The notes beneath the pieces are model-generated. The model saw nothing but the letters and a program-made list of their open reading frames with translations, was not told the origin of the DNA and did not search any database. Of a DNA stretch of 64,000 nucleotides, positions 42,283 to 56,300 are shown piece by piece. The stretch is from positions 5,874,027 to 5,938,026 of the forward strand of contig NC_067491.1 in NCBI RefSeq assembly GCF_947179515.1, read 5' to 3'. The position numbers and the translations under genes are program-made. This DNA is from Apodemus sylvaticus (Eukaryota > Chordata > Mammalia > Rodentia > Muridae). Position 1 is the first letter of the stretch. Every line of letters begins with the position of its first letter.

Positions 42283-42414
42283 CTTTCCCAGTCACCACAA
42301 CCTCTCAGTGTAGCCACAGCCTGGGACTTTCCTTCAAAACTTTTATCCTTCTTTCCTTCAAAGCTCACATCATCGCTGAATTTTCCAAATTGACCTTGAG
42401 CTATTTTTATTTAG

Positions 42415-42962
42415 TCATGTGCTTCTTTATTTATTGTGGAACTGGGGACTGAGCCTCAGGTCTTGCACATGCTAGCCAAACACTGTAGCACTGAGGGACA
42501 CTTCCGGCCTCAAACCGTGTGCCTGTAGATACCATTTCAGTCCATGTACTGACGGTTAGCTCACAGTACACAGATTTTGGCAATGTTCGTTATCCACTGG
42601 AATGTCTGAATAAACATACTAGCAGGGCAAAGCAAAGAGGGTCTCCTGTGCCCACTTCCCATCTCTAACCTCATGTTTTTACCAACTTGCTTTGAGCCCA
42701 CAGTCACCTTACTACCTACAACCTAGGCAAACTAGGCTCCTTTTGGACTTCGTCTCTGTGCCCTGTTCTCTGCCTAGGAAACCTTTTAACACCTTGCTCT
42801 GAACTAACCTTTCTATCAATTTATTTTGGTTTTTTCCAGACAAGGTTTCTTTGTGTAACCCCTGGCTGTCCTGGAACTTGCTCTGTAGACCAGACTGGCC
42901 TGGAACTGAAGATCTGCTTCCTCTGCAGATTAAAGGCCATACACCACCAAACCCAGCTGGAA
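42415..42962 (-). repeat. ID/B4-like remnant and B1
   Basis: 42415-42505 is a reverse ID/B4-like piece (ctgagcctcaggtcttgcac). 42828-42962 is a diverged reverse B1. Between them no feature is seen. Confidence 0.5.
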
Positions 42963-43327
42963 TTAGCTTTCTAAGCCCAGTAGAGAGGCTGGCTCCGCCC
43001 CTTGGCCGCGCTGTTGTCACCTGGCTGGGGTTGCCTCTTGGAAGGCACCCTGACCAATTACACTTCCCTTAATGATTATCACTGTTCAGCACACAGCTTT
43101 AGCGCAGTCCTTATCTCTTAATACTGCAGCCTTCTTCTTGGCTAGTCCGTGTCATTAGACCTAATTCCTCTAGGGTGGAATTTTTCCTTTGCTTCAACCA
43201 GAGGAGAATCAGCCTCAAAACGGTAGTGGCTTCAAATTATTTTCTCAGTAAACACTTGTTGAATAGATGAATTAATGAACGAATTCAAAAGAAACTTGGG
43301 CCCATGACCAAACATTTCATATTTCCA

Positions 43328-43532
43328 GGAGATGAAGAGATGACTTAGCGGTTAAGAGCACTAGCTGCTCTTCCTGAGGACCATGTCCGACTCCCAGCAC
43401 CCAGAGGGTGGTCCACAACCACTCACAACCCCATTTCGGAGGATCCGACGCCCTCCTCCGGCCTCCGGGGCACTGCACTTACATCGTACCAGCAAAACAC
43501 CTATATACACAAAACAATTAAATATATATATT
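43328..43532 (+). repeat. B2 SINE upstream of Pip4k2c
   Basis: A diverged B2 (gaagagatgacttagcggtt ... tatatacacaaaacaatta) ending about 100 bp before the CpG-rich promoter region. Confidence 0.5.
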
Positions 43533-43639
43533 TAAATGTGTCGTGTCCCCTACTTAGCAACCCCAACTTCACGGAGGACTAAGCTACACTTCCGTAATAC
43601 CCAGACTTGGTATGAGAATCCCAAGGGGGCGGGTAGCAA

Positions 43640-43980
43640 GTTAGAAGCCAGCCTGGACTAGGCAAGGAGACCGGTTTCAGAGCCTCAGCGTTCGTCTCTG
43701 GCCAGAGTTCATTCTCTGGGAACTGGACAGAACCGGAAGCGACGGAAGCTCGGCCCTGCACAGCACCAACCCCGCACCCACGCGAGCGCAGCCCGCGCCA
43801 GGTGACCGCCGCGCAGCCGAGGGGGAGGAGCCAGCCTGGCCGGCCCCGCCCCGCCCCGTTCGCGCGCCGGAGGGCGGGCCTCCGGTCACGTGACGGCTGC
43901 GCAGGTGAGCACCGCTTCCGGGTCGGGCTTTGGAGTTGCGGCCAGCTCCCGCTTCCACTCGCTCGGGTGCGCGGGAGACT
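43640..43980 (+). promoter_or_regulatory. Pip4k2c: Pip4k2c CpG-island promoter and 5'UTR
   Basis: GC- and CpG-rich, with no TATA box seen. Visible sites: ETS-type CCGGAAG (43733-43739) and its complement cttccgg (43915-43921), tandem GC boxes (43843-43859) and a perfect GTCACGTGAC palindrome (43885-43894). The transcription start is probably between about 43890 and 43960 (inference). CpG richness continues through exon 1 to about 44300. Confidence 0.5.
43885..43894. promoter_or_regulatory. Pip4k2c: CLEAR-type E-box
   Basis: GTCACGTGAC, the palindromic consensus bound by TFEB/TFE3 and by USF. It lies 87 bp before the start codon. Confidence 0.5.
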
Positions 43981-45810
43981 ATGGCGTCCTCCTCCGTCCC
44001 TCCCGCCACCGCACCCGCGGCAGCTGGAGGCCCCGGTCCGGGATTCGGCTTCGCCTCCAAAACCAAGAAGAAGCATTTCGTGCAGCAGAAAGTGAAGGTG
44101 TTCCGGGCCGCCGACCCGCTGGTGGGCGTGTTCCTGTGGGGCGTCGCCCACTCGGTAAGAACCGGCCCGGACTCCCGGCTTCTGACCCTCGGCCTGAGGG
44201 TCTCCTGGGTCCTCGCGCTGCCGCCTCTCCCCCGCCCGGCCTGGTTCCCAGCGCACCATTCCCGGGTGTCTCCCGGGCTGGCTTCTGGTGTAGACTCTTG
44301 TCTCTCCCCCTACCCTTTACTCCTCCCCTTAGAGTTCCATCTTCCCCCACCTGAAATCCAGCTCTGTTCCTTGACTCCTTCCTGTCAGGTCCAGCCCCAG
44401 GCTACAGGGACTGGCCAGGATCCGGCTGCAGCCAGAGGGACATTAAGGGGAGTGGCTCTGAAGGGTTATTGGTGAGGTCTGGGTGTGACAGTACGTGAAG
44501 CGTGTCTGGGTACTACTGCCTGGCCAAAGAAGTAGTTTGATTTCCTCTCCTCCTTGCTTTCGAGACCCAGTGCTTCACTTTCTAGCCTTGTCTTTTTCAG
44601 GGCATGCCTCTAGGCTGTTTAGATCTTCTAACCCTGCTTGCCCCTTCCAGAGATTGAGCATTTCAGAGAAGGTGCCTGACTCTCTGACCCTAGGGATGCA
44701 CTCACTGAGGTCGAAATGCTATATATGCCTTTAGGCTTAACAGCGTCCCCCTTGTTGGCCGCAGTGATTTATCTGTAACCAGGGAAAGACTGAGGACCTG
44801 TGGTTGCAAGGACGTTATTGGTGGACTTTAGAAGCCGGAAGGGGTTTGGAAGGGTGCAGCTAAGTCCGATGGGCCCAGCACACCCCCTGTCCTGAGTATT
44901 TTGTGGAGGAGCCAAAGCTAGTGATGGTTTTCTCTGTCCTTCCATCGGGAGTAGGAGGCATGCAGCGATCTTGTGCATGACAGGGACTATTTTGGTTATC
45001 AACTACTTTGGGTTGTAGACATGATGTGTTGTGGAGGTGTAAGGGGGGTGAGGAAGAATGTTACATTCCTATTTTCTGATTGGAACATCCGCTGGCGGTC
45101 AGTTAGCTCCCTTCTGCCTTGGTTGCTCTTTCAGGGGTGTTATCTGTAGTGAGGATTCCTTTTAAGGCTCTTGCTGTGGGTCAGACTAGTGGAGATAAGG
45201 CTGCCTCAGCACCTTCCAGGTGACTTCCCCTTCCCTGTGGAGCAGGTACATACAGGGGAGGGGTTTCCTTTGGTAAGAACTGGAGGGATTACCTGTAAGG
45301 CTGGCCTCACGCTCTTTAGGCAAAATACTTAGGCGTCAGCACCCCGCTTTCCAGCCGGCACACATGTACCCCAAGTGTGTAGAACAGAGAAACTCCTCGA
45401 ACATATGTCTTAGCGATGATTCAGCTTGCTTAGCAGGTGGTGAGGAGTGGGCAGGAAAAGCTGAATTTTAGGCTGGGAATCTCAAGGAGCTTTGCTTTTT
45501 TTTTCTTTCTCTCAGAAGGAATATGTTCTGTCCTCTTTTCTCCTGAGGACGAGAGCAGCTGCGTGCACTGCAGCATGTGGGATTTAGGTTAGACTGCAAT
45601 CTGTAGCCTTTGTCAAGTGAGCAAACGAGAGCAGACATTTGTCTGTTCACTTAATAAGCGGTTCAGGACTGCTGTGTGCCAGACACTGTACCGGTTGAAC
45701 CTGCAGGGTGCCGATTAGAAGGGGCCTTGCCCTTGCAGAGCCCAAAGCTAGGGAGAGGGACTTAATATAAGCTGGGGATTAAAGTTCTGTGCAGATGTAC
45801 TGTTAGAGAC

Positions 45811-45907
<97 letters not shown>

Positions 45908-47345
45908 TGTGTGCGCACGCACGCACTGTAGTACCAGATGAGAAAGGACAGGTAATAGTCTCTCCAGAGTTAGCGGGCTGCAAGGCTTGGGGACCCAGGG
46001 AACTTATGCAGCCTGCGTCCCACCGGCATCCTTCCTGACGTCGACTGACCTGCACCGAAGGAGCAGACCCTAAAGTGTTCGTCTTCTCAGAGATCAGCCC
46101 TTCTCCCTCCACCTCCGCCTAGGCAGGTGGCACCTACTGCTGAGAACTGGGTCAGAGTGATCTGGAAGTGTCCTTAAGTAAGGAGCTGCTCAGAGAGTAG
46201 GGACGTTTCACTCTGCATTGCTGTCAGCCCTTCCGACCTCCACTAACGCTCTGCACCTTAAAAATACGTTTTCTTTCCCCTAACGAAGCATGCAACTGTT
46301 TTGGGACTCTTTCCTTTCTTTTTCTTTCTTTTTTTTTTTTCTTTCTTTTTTTTTTTTCTTCTAGAATTTTCTCACAGCTTTAAAAATAGTCCCGAGTTGC
46401 TTGCAAGGCTTGCCAAATATAAAGTGGCTGTTGTGAGCATGAGGTTCCAAGGGGGCGGGAGTGTGAGGAGCCGTGTGAGGGTGGCTGACAGCAGTTCTTG
46501 GGCAGCAGATGGGGTAGGGCCCTTCTCTCACTTCCTGCAGATGTGCAGCCAGTCTCCTCAGGGAGCTCTGGGCTGCTCTCTCTCGACTCTTACCCAGACC
46601 AGGCTTCTCACGGCCTTCTCCTTGTGCTTCTCCAGATCAATGAGCTCAGCCAGGTCCCGCCCCCGGTGATGCTGCTGCCAGATGACTTCAAAGCCAGCTC
46701 CAAGATCAAGGTCAACAATCACCTTTTCCATAGGTGAGTGAGTGCTCCTCACCCTTCTCATGGTAACCTAGACCAGCAGAGGGCCGGCTGGCAAGGTGGC
46801 TCAGTGGGTAGGGAGATTGCCACCAAGCCCGGGGAGAAGGGTTCAATACCCAGCACCCATATGGTGGAAAGCCACGACGATGACCTCTGACTTGCAGATG
46901 AGCTTTGTGGTACACACAGCCACGCACCCTCACACAAACCCAAGTCAAAGGAAGAAAAAGAAACAAGGCCTGGAGTGTTGGAGCATGCCCTTAATCTCCA
47001 CACTCAGGAGAAAGAGTCAAGCAGATCTTTTTGAGTCCATTCAGGGCTACATAGTGAGACGCTTTCTCAAAAAACAAAACAAAACAAAACAAAAAAACAG
47101 AACAGTAAATAATCGTAAGTTTTTAAATGGGTTAAAGGGTTTAGGTTTAAAAGTCAAATGCAAAATTACAGTTTTGTGAAAAAACAAAAACAATCAAAAA
47201 AACCATCTAAAGGCCAGCAAGATGCCTCAGCAGGTAAGAGTCGTTACTCCCATGTTTGACAACCTGAGTTCCGTCTCTAGGACACATGGTGGGATGAGGT
47301 GAACAGGTTCTGCAAGTTGTCTCCTGACCTCCACGCACATGTGTG

Positions 47346-47386
<41 letters not shown>

Positions 47387-50300
47387 GCACACACAAATGA
47401 ATAGATGCTTGGGTGTGGTGGTGCACACCTTTAAAATCCCAGCATTGGAAGCAGAGGCAGGCGGATGTATCTCTTGAGTTCCTGGCAGCCTGGTGTGCAT
47501 ATCGAACTACTGGCCCTCGTAGACTACATAGAAAGACCCTGTCTCAGAAATAAACAGCTAATTAATTAATTAATTAAAAATTTAAATTTAAATATTTCCA
47601 AAGTTACCTACATTCTTGTATATACACCTGCTCCCTCTCTTCTAGTCTGTTCCATCAAGTAAATACATTGAGAAGTTTTGTCATTAGCTTCTGATAGGGA
47701 TTCCGTGACCAAAAACATTGCAACCTCTAGAGCCCCTCTAATACAAGATGATAACATTCAAAATACCAGTACATACTGCCAATTTTATTTGGGGGGGTTG
47801 TTATGGTTTTTTTTAAGATTTATTTATTTGTTTTATGTATATGAGTACCCTGTAGCTGTGTAGACGGTCGTGAGCCATCATGTGGTTGCTGGGAATAGAG
47901 CTCTGGCCCCCCTCGCTCCAGCCCAAAGATTTATATGGAAGTACACTGTAGCCATCTTCAGACACACCGGAAGAGGGAGTCAGAGCTCATTGCAGATGGT
48001 TGTGAGCCACCATGTGGTTGCTGGGATTTGAAATCAGGACCTTCGGAAGAGCAGTCAGTGCCCTTAGTCACTGAACCATCTCTCCAGCCCACAGGTTGGT
48101 TGGGTTTTTTTGAGACAGTTTTTTTTTTTCCTTTCTGTATAGCACTGGCTATCCTGGAACTCACTCTGTAAACAATCAGGCTGGCCTTGAACTCACTGGG
48201 ATCCGCCTGCCTCTGCCTCCCAGTGCTGGGATTAAAGGTGTGTGCTACCACTGCCCAGCCATTTTAGGATATTTTATATTGGGCTTGGATTTAAGGAATG
48301 CTACTGTTTGGATGTACAGCGAGTCCTGCTTTATTCACACCATTGACCAGCAGTGTGACTTAGGCAGGTCACTCGGTCACTCTGAGACACTTTCCATCTC
48401 TATGATGTGTACCGTCCAAAGTGGTGAAAGGCTGAGGCTGGACCATCAGGATTCAGGGCCAGCCCCTACTGCATTAACATTTTGGAGCTAACCCTGGGCT
48501 ATAAGAACGTGTCTCAAAAACAAAAGCAACCTGAAGACAGCTACGGTGTACTTACGTATAATAAATAAATCGTTAAAAAAAAAGGGGGGGGTGGCTGGAG
48601 AGATGGCTCAGCAGTTAAGAGCACTGACTGCTCTTCTGGAGGCCCTGAGTTCAAATCTCAGCAACCACATGGTGGCTCACAACCATCTGTAACGAGATCT
48701 GACGCCCTCTTCTGGTGTGTCTGAAGACAGCTACAGTGTACTTATAATAAATAATTAGATCTTAAAAAAAAAAAAAAAACAACTAAAGCAACAAAAACAA
48801 GTGAAGTTGGGGCTGGGGAGATGCGTCAGTAGTGAAGAGTGTCTGTAGGGCAAGCATTGAGACCTGAGTCCCTGGTAAACTGGACGAAGCTGGTTATGGC
48901 TACGTGTCCCCGTAATCCCAGCATTGGACAGGCAGCAGGAAGTGGATCTTGAGAAAATTCGGGCAGTGAGCTTATTAGAAATGGTGGGCTCTGAGTTCGT
49001 CTCAAAGCATAAAGTATGGGCCCCAGTGTTTGAGCACACACCACCATATAAATAGGATAAATACTTGACGGGGTCTTGTGAGAGTGAAACCAGGCAATGG
49101 TGTAAAAGTACTTTATGAACAGGTAAGCTTCATGTGAGTGTAGAGCAATACTGAGTTCTTACCTTGAAAACCTGTATTTCAGAGAAAATCTTCCCAGCCA
49201 TTTCAAGTTCAAGGAGTATTGTCCCCAGGTCTTCAGGAACCTGCGAGATCGGTTTGCCATCGATGATCACGATTACTTGGTGAGTGTCTGTTGCGGAGTG
49301 AGGGTAGTCTCTGGCGACCAGAGTCTGTTGGCCATCATGATTAGAGAATTGAGAGCTGTGGGTAATGCTGTCACGTGTGTGCATGTCTGTGTGTGTGTGT
49401 GTGTGCCTGCCTGTGTGGTGTGTGTGGTGCCATGGGCATCTTTGAAAATGTATCAGAGGAGCTAGTCAAGCTGTTGTGGTGGGGCAGCATGTACATACAT
49501 TTAGAGTTGACATGCAGTTGCACTCAGTCATGTGTGGTAACCGAATTAGGAGCCCTCACTGACTCTCTTCCACGGGTTTTACTGTATGTTATTTACTTAT
49601 TGTGCGTTTGGGAGGCTTAGTGGAAGTGCACGTGTGGGAGTCAGGAAACCTCTCTGGAAGTCATTCTTTTCTTCCACCATGTGTGTTCCAGAGATTTAGT
49701 TCCAGTCATAGGTGTGGGGGCGAACCCCTTTCCCACTGAGCCTTCTCAGCAGGCTCCTGCAGACTTTCATCCTCTTTGAGAAAGGCTTGTTTGGCCCTTC
49801 TCCACCTATCTTTATAGGATGGAAAGAGGTGCTTCTAGCCTGTTCTTTGTCTGTCTCTAGGTGTCCCTCACTCGAAGCCCCCCAAGCGAAACCGAAGGCA
49901 GTGATGGTCGCTTCCTTATCTCCTATGACCGAACTCTGGTCATCAAAGAAGTGTCCAGCGAGGACATTGCGGACATGCACAGCAACCTGTCTAACTACCA
50001 CCAGGTCAGGCCTCTCCAGCCCTGCTGTCCCACTGTGTGTGTAGCTGCCACAGCCCACAGCCTTCCTGCTCCTTGCCGTGGGCCATGTCTCTCCCTCAGA
50101 CGCACTGCGCATCTTGAACACTTAGGAAGTACAGTGACACCAGAAGGGGTTCGCATGCCTGCTTAGGTCTGGCTTAACAGAGACTGGGATGTGTGTTTCC
50201 CACTGGGCACGCATCGTCTAAAAGCATTTGTTTGTTTTGTGTGCATGAGCACAGAGGTCAGAGGACAACTTTCTGGAGTTGATCATCCTTCCTCTGTGTG

Positions 50301-53300
50301 GTCCAGGGATCAAACCCAGGCTCCCATGACTGGTAGCATACATGCCACTGAGCCATCTCACTGGGCCCTCAGACCCTCAGAAATTCATTTATTTAAAACC
50401 TTTTTATGTTTATGGGTGTTTTGTCTGCATGCATGTTGGTACACCATGTGTGTGCCTGGTTGCCCTGAGGCCTGAAGAGGCATTGGCTCCTTTGGAACTG
50501 TAGTTACGGGCAGTTGTAAGCGACTGTATAGGTGCTGGGAACGAACCCACGACTCTGCAAGAGCAGCTGCTGTTCTTAGCTGCTGAGCCAGGGCTCCCGT
50601 CCCTAATATCTTTTAATTTTTATTTTTAAGCTGGGTGTGGTGGTCTTAAGCACTGGGGAGGCAGAGGAAGGCGGATCCACAGAGGGAGTTCGGGACAGCC
50701 GGGAATACACAGAGAAACCCTGTCTCGATAAGTGGATATCTACTGTGCTCATTTATGGCCGCACACGCTGGCATGTGGTGGCGACTGGACAGCCCCAGGA
50801 GCTGATTTTATCCTTTCAGTGGGCCCCGGGCTGAGCAAGCCGCTGCTTAGAGACACTCACTTATGGCTGCAGAGGTTAATCAGTGCACAAGGTGGCAGAG
50901 AAACTCCCAGGCAAAGGGAAGTGGTACTTGTTAGAGCACAGAGCCATGAAGGGGTGGGTTCTAGGACACTGCAAGAACCCTAGTGTAGCTGGGGTGTGGT
51001 GTCAGGAGACTTAAGCTAGAACCAGATAATGAAAGGGCCTATAAGTTGAATAGAAATTTGGGCATTATCCTGAAGGTAGTTTTCAGGAAACTGAAAATAC
51101 TATTTAGAAACTCAGGGCTGGACATACAGCTCATACTCTGCGTGTATAAGGCCCTAAGTTCTGTACTCAGTGCCATAAACAAAAGACAGAGGAAGAGACA
51201 AGGCAGAAAGTAAGTCTCGGACCAGCCCTCTGACAGCGTGGAGAGCTTGGGTTGGAGAGGGCGCGGACAGAGCTGCGGGGCTGGTGAGAGTGAGGAGGGT
51301 GTGGAAGAGCCAGGCTGTGCGGCCTGTGAGGAGACCCAGGGTCAAGTCAAAGGAGCCTCCGAGTATCGATGACTGGGAAACAGAACAAGGAAGAGGTCTC
51401 TGGAGGGAGATGGTGCAGATCTGGACACGGCCTCCCAGTTCGTCCTGTTTCTGTTTCATATGTCTGAGATGACTGGGGTCTAGACGGAGAGTCCAGGAAG
51501 GAAGAATACATTAGGAGCTCTGCATCAGCAAGTGCTCACTAAAACCACTATCACCACTTAAAATCACTATGGTTTTGAAGGCAGACTATGGAGAGAGAGA
51601 CACACAAGTAAAAAGAAATAAAATCTTTCTTAAAAATACAAATTTGAGCCGGGCGTGGTGGTGCATGCCTGTAATCCCAGTACTTTGGAGGCAGAGAGGC
51701 AGGTGGATTTCTGAGTTCAAGGCCAGCCTGGTCTACAGAGTAAGTTCCAGGACAGCCAGGGCTATACAGAGAAACCCTGTCTCGAAAAGCAAAAAAACAA
51801 ACAAACAAACAAACAAAAAACCAAAAAAGCGAACTTGAAGAAGCAAGTAAGGTGCTGAGAAGGAGCCTAAGTGTAGACGGCGCGTTTGGATGACCGACGA
51901 TGCCTTGGTACATCCCGTAAAGGACAAGGGACAGGAGGAGGGCAGGCGTCAGCAGGACCGAGTGCAGAGCTGAAGTGACCCAGCGACTGCAGTCTCTACT
52001 GGGTCTCAGCCGGAGAGTTGGACTTCAGTGATTTGCAGTTTCTGAGAGTAATGGCTTATTCCTTACTTTATTAACAGAGCGTATGTGTATGGGTGTTGTG
52101 CCTGCACACAGACATGTGCCACATGTGTGCCTGGTGACCTTGGAGGCTAGAAGAGTCAGTCAGATCACCTGGCACTGGAGTTCACAGACAGTTGTGAGGG
52201 GTGCTGGGAATCAAACCTGAGTCCCCTGGAAGAGCAGCCAGTACTCTTAACCACTGAGCCATCTCTCCAGGTCCCTGTTGATTACTTTTGTAAGATTATC
52301 TTCTGAGAAAAGTGGGCAGGGAACAGTTTTGTTTTTGTTTGAGACAGGGTCTCATATAGCCCAGGGTAGCACTGAACTTACTGTGTAGCCGTGGATGACC
52401 TCGGACTTCAGATCCTATGACCTCTACCTCCTGAGTGCTGGGATTGTGTGGTGTGGGCCACCACACAGGCTTTCTGACAGCTGGGCCCTATCCCCAGCCC
52501 AAGAACAGTGTTCTATTTGAAGGGGATCAAACCCAGGGTAGGATGGCCTTGGATTTATACCTCTCTCTCCTCAACTGCCCACCCGTCAAGTTCTGGAATT
52601 ACAGACATGTATTCCTATACCCAGATGAGGAATTCAAACAGTGGGCTGGACTGTAGTTTACCTGGTAGAGCACTTGCGTAGTGTGCATGAAAACCAGCCC
52701 CAAGTAAACCAGGTGTGGCAGCACAAGCCTCTAACCCCAGCACGCAGGAGTGTGAGAAGTGCAGGGTCATCCTCAACTACAGCCTGGGCTACCTGAGACC
52801 CTGTGTCAAAAGGAGAAGAAAATTCAAATTCCTAGCCAGGCTCCTGTGGAGTGAGGAAGACCAAGTGTTAATTTGCTTTATTGCTAGTAATTAATAATAT
52901 AACAATAAAAATATTGTTATATTTCACGTGTACGGGTGTTTGGCCTGCCTGTATGACAGGCAAATGTCTGTTGTGTACATGCTGGGTGTCTGAAGAGGTC
53001 AGAAAAGACCTTTAGATTTCCTGCAACTGGAGTCACACGTGATTATGAGCCACTTGAGTCCTCTGGAAGGGCCATCTCTCCACCCCAAGTGTTCAGTCAG
53101 CGTTATCAGAGGACAGTCTGGCAACATCTGACTCCAACTCAGAAAACAAAACAGACACGGGCTAAAGAGTCGGCTCAGTGCTGAGGAGCACCTGCTGCTT
53201 CAGAGCACTCACTAGGTGATGTCAGGTGGCTCCAAAGGACCTATCCTGGAGCATTCACATGAACACATTCTATTTATTATATGTGAGTACGCTGTAGCTG

Positions 53301-56300
53301 TCTTCAGACACTCCAGAAGAGGGAGTCAGATCTTGTCACAGATAGTTATGAGCCACCATGTGGTTGCTGGGATTTGAACTCAGGACCTTTGGAAGAGCAG
53401 TCAGTGCTCTTAACCGCTGATCCGCTGATTCATCTCTCCAGTTCCATAAATAAAGATTTTAAAATAGAAGTCTTTGCTGGGTGTGGTGGCACATACCTTT
53501 AATTCTAGCATCTCTGAATTTAAGGTGGGATCTGTGAGTTCAAGACTGGCCTGGTCAAAACCTTGTCTCAAAAAACCAAACCAAAATCAAGACAAAACAA
53601 AACCACTGAAAAATTTAAATAGCCTGGTAGTGGTGGTACATGCCTTTAGTCCCAGCGCCTGGGAGGTAGAGGCAGGTATCGAGTGAGTTCCAGGACAGCC
53701 ATGGCTACACTGGGAAACCTATCTCAATCAATCAATCAATAAATAAACAAACAAACAAATAAATAAATAAATAAAGTAAAAGCAAAACAAAGGCTAGAGA
53801 AATGGCTCAGCTGTTAAGAACACTGGCTGCTCCTCCAGAGGTCCTGAGTTCAATTCCCGGCACCCACTTGGTGACTCCCAACCTTCTATAGTGGGATCTG
53901 ATGCCCTCTTCTGTCACACAGGCACACATGCAAATAGAGTGCTCATATACATAAACAAACCTTCTGAAGCAAAAAACAATCCAAATTGACTGCAGATCTC
54001 CTCATAGACATTTATAGTACAGGAGCCCAGCCCACCAAGGAGAAGTAAGTCCAAGTTTAACCCTGGCTCTGTGACTTCCTTGTGCAGAGCTTAAGACGAT
54101 AATAACAGTACCCTGCCGTCCTTGAACAATTATAAAGGTAGCCGGGTAAAGTGGCTCTTTCCTCTAACCAACATTTCGAAAGTGCAGACAGGAAGATCAG
54201 GCGTTCAAGACCAGCCCTAGCTATGTGGGACTCAGTTTCAAACAGCAAACGAAGAAATGAAAAGGTGAAACGGGAAAGGGAGCTTAAAGTTAAGATGGTT
54301 GCAGGCAGAAGCCGGGAGGTGTCTGCACTGCGTGGTCTCATGACTGCAGCCTCTGTGTGAGGCTTGTGCCTGACTCTGGGCTGGAAGCGCCTGCATTCCT
54401 GTCTCTGCACTGATTGTGTGTCTCCCAGCCAGCCTTTCTTATCCCTTTCATTTTCTTCCCCAGTACATAGTGAAGTGTCATGGCAACACACTTCTGCCCC
54501 AGTTCCTGGGCATGTACCGAGTCAGCGTAGAAAACGAAGACAGCTACATGCTTGTGATGCGCAATATGTTTAGTCACCGTCTTCCTGTGCATAGAAAATA
54601 TGACCTCAAGGTAAGAACGGGATAACCTGGGCTAAAGGAAAGACTGCTCATGGCCTGAGAATAGGGGTAGCCTTGGCAGGGCACTGGGTAACCTAAAGGA
54701 GCGATACCTGGATGCTCCTCTGGCCACTGCTTCTCACTTAGTGTCTGGTCTCTTCACAGGGCTCTCTGGTGTCCCGGGAAGCCAGCGATAAGGAAAAGGT
54801 AGGATTCCCTTTAGGGGATAGCTGTGAGGGATGGACGGATGGACGGACAGACGGATGGATGGGTGGGTGGATGGATGGACGGACAGACAGAGAGATGGAT
54901 GGATGAATGGATGGACAGATGGACGGACGGACGGACGGACGGACGGATGGATGGATGGATGGATGGATGGATGGATGGATGGAAGGGGCCTCCTTAGGAT
55001 GAAGAAGCAGTTCTCCATACTGGGTACTGGCTGCCAGATGTTTCTGCTTCCTTAGACTCCTGAAGGGGAACTAGATGATAAACTGCTGACGCTGGGGCAG
55101 CAGGCTCGTCTGTGGCCGGCTGGTCTGTGCAGAAGGTTTGGGGATAGGCAAGAACCAGGCAGGCGCTCGGAGCCACGTGCTCATTTCCCACACCTCGTCC
55201 TGGGCGCCTGTGCTCCAGCAGCTGTTTATACTGAAGAGGAAGGAAGTAAAGTCAGTACTGTGCGGAGGGTATTGACTGCTGTCCTAAGCAGACAGTGGTG
55301 GGTGTGGTCTGAGGCACAGCTGGCTGTGTGAGCCCAGGCAACTGGTGGAGATGTGGCCTCTGCTCTCTTCACGGCCTCTGAAGTGGAGAGAGCCCGGGTG
55401 GAGGCAGGGATCTCTTGATATGGGATGAATCCCCCAAACTTCTGTATTCCTATTCTAGGTTAAAGAACTGCCAACACTGAAGGATATGGACTTCCTTAAC
55501 AAGAACCAGAAAGTGTACATTGGTGAAGAGGAGAAGAAAGTGTTCCTGGAGAAGCTGAAGCGAGATGTGGAGGTGAGCAGGGCGCTTAGAGCTGTCGCTC
55601 ATCTGACGTAAAGAACGCTCGCTTCCATTCGTGGTACAAGGTTTCTCTTGCCTTCGTTTGGGGGCACGGGTGGTTCTGAGTGGAGGGTTGGGGTGAACCA
55701 GGACAAACCCCTAGGCTCATCAGTGGCTGAGGAGTGGGTGGGGCTGGCTGCTTTAGGTTCCAGGACTTGGGCACTGGTGCAGTGGTCCGCCATGACCCGT
55801 TTCTATAGTTTACCTAGGAGGCCCTGAAACCAAGAAAGGAGATGTATGGGTGGTGGAGTTGGTGGAGATGTGGATTTCTGACTTGTCTGTGGCTCTCAGT
55901 TTCTAGTGCAGCTGAAGATCATGGACTACAGCCTTCTGCTGGGCATCCACGACATCATCCGGGGCTCTGAACCGGAGGAAGAGGGGCCCGTGAGGGAGGA
56001 GGAGTCAGAGTGGGATGGGGACTGTAACCTGACTGGACCTCCTGCTCTGGTGGGCTCCTATGGCACCTCGCCTGAGGGCATTGGAGGCTACATTCATTCC
56101 CACCGGCCCCTGGGCCCAGGAGAGTTTGAGTCCTTCATCGACGTCTATGCTATCCGGAGTGCAGAGGGTGAGAGAGAACCTGGAAATGTTAGCGGGGCGG
56201 GGTGATGGGATCCTTGGGAGACAGAGACCAGGGTGGTGGGTGGACATACCACTTACTTAGCTTTTCACAACAAAATTGTCTTCTGGGGAAAAGGAGTTGG

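Larger units (their letters stand above)
35562..42288 (-). mobile_element. Defective class II (ERVK-like) endogenous retrovirus
   Basis: The provirus body is 35568-42282, transcribed leftward. The two LTRs share most of their sequence. The outer flanks cttttc (35562-35567) and ctttcc (42283-42288) look like a 6-bp target duplication with one change. From right to left on the minus strand: 5' LTR, a Lys-type primer-binding site, gag capsid, reverse-transcriptase thumb, RNase H, integrase and 3' LTR. A large internal deletion, scattered stops, a changed integrase position and three B1 insertions make it non-functional. No envelope gene is recognised. The Lys primer and gag/pol type point to ERVK; RLTR10/MERVK10C is my tentative subfamily. 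Confidence 0.5.

Noticed and set aside
43896..43910. Donor-like gcgcag|gtgagc just upstream of the Pip4k2c start codon
   Set aside because: Matches consensus, but the ATG exon needs no upstream splice and no matching acceptor arrangement is seen; left as chance.
43579..44259. 226-codon minus-strand ORF over the Pip4k2c CpG island
   Set aside because: GC-rich DNA lacks stop codons; the frame runs antisense to the confirmed exon 1 and has no recognisable domain.
51551..51913. 120-codon minus ORF and similar frames containing [13 protein letters not shown]
   Set aside because: That phrase is translated reverse B1 SINE and recurs at every B1 copy in the window.
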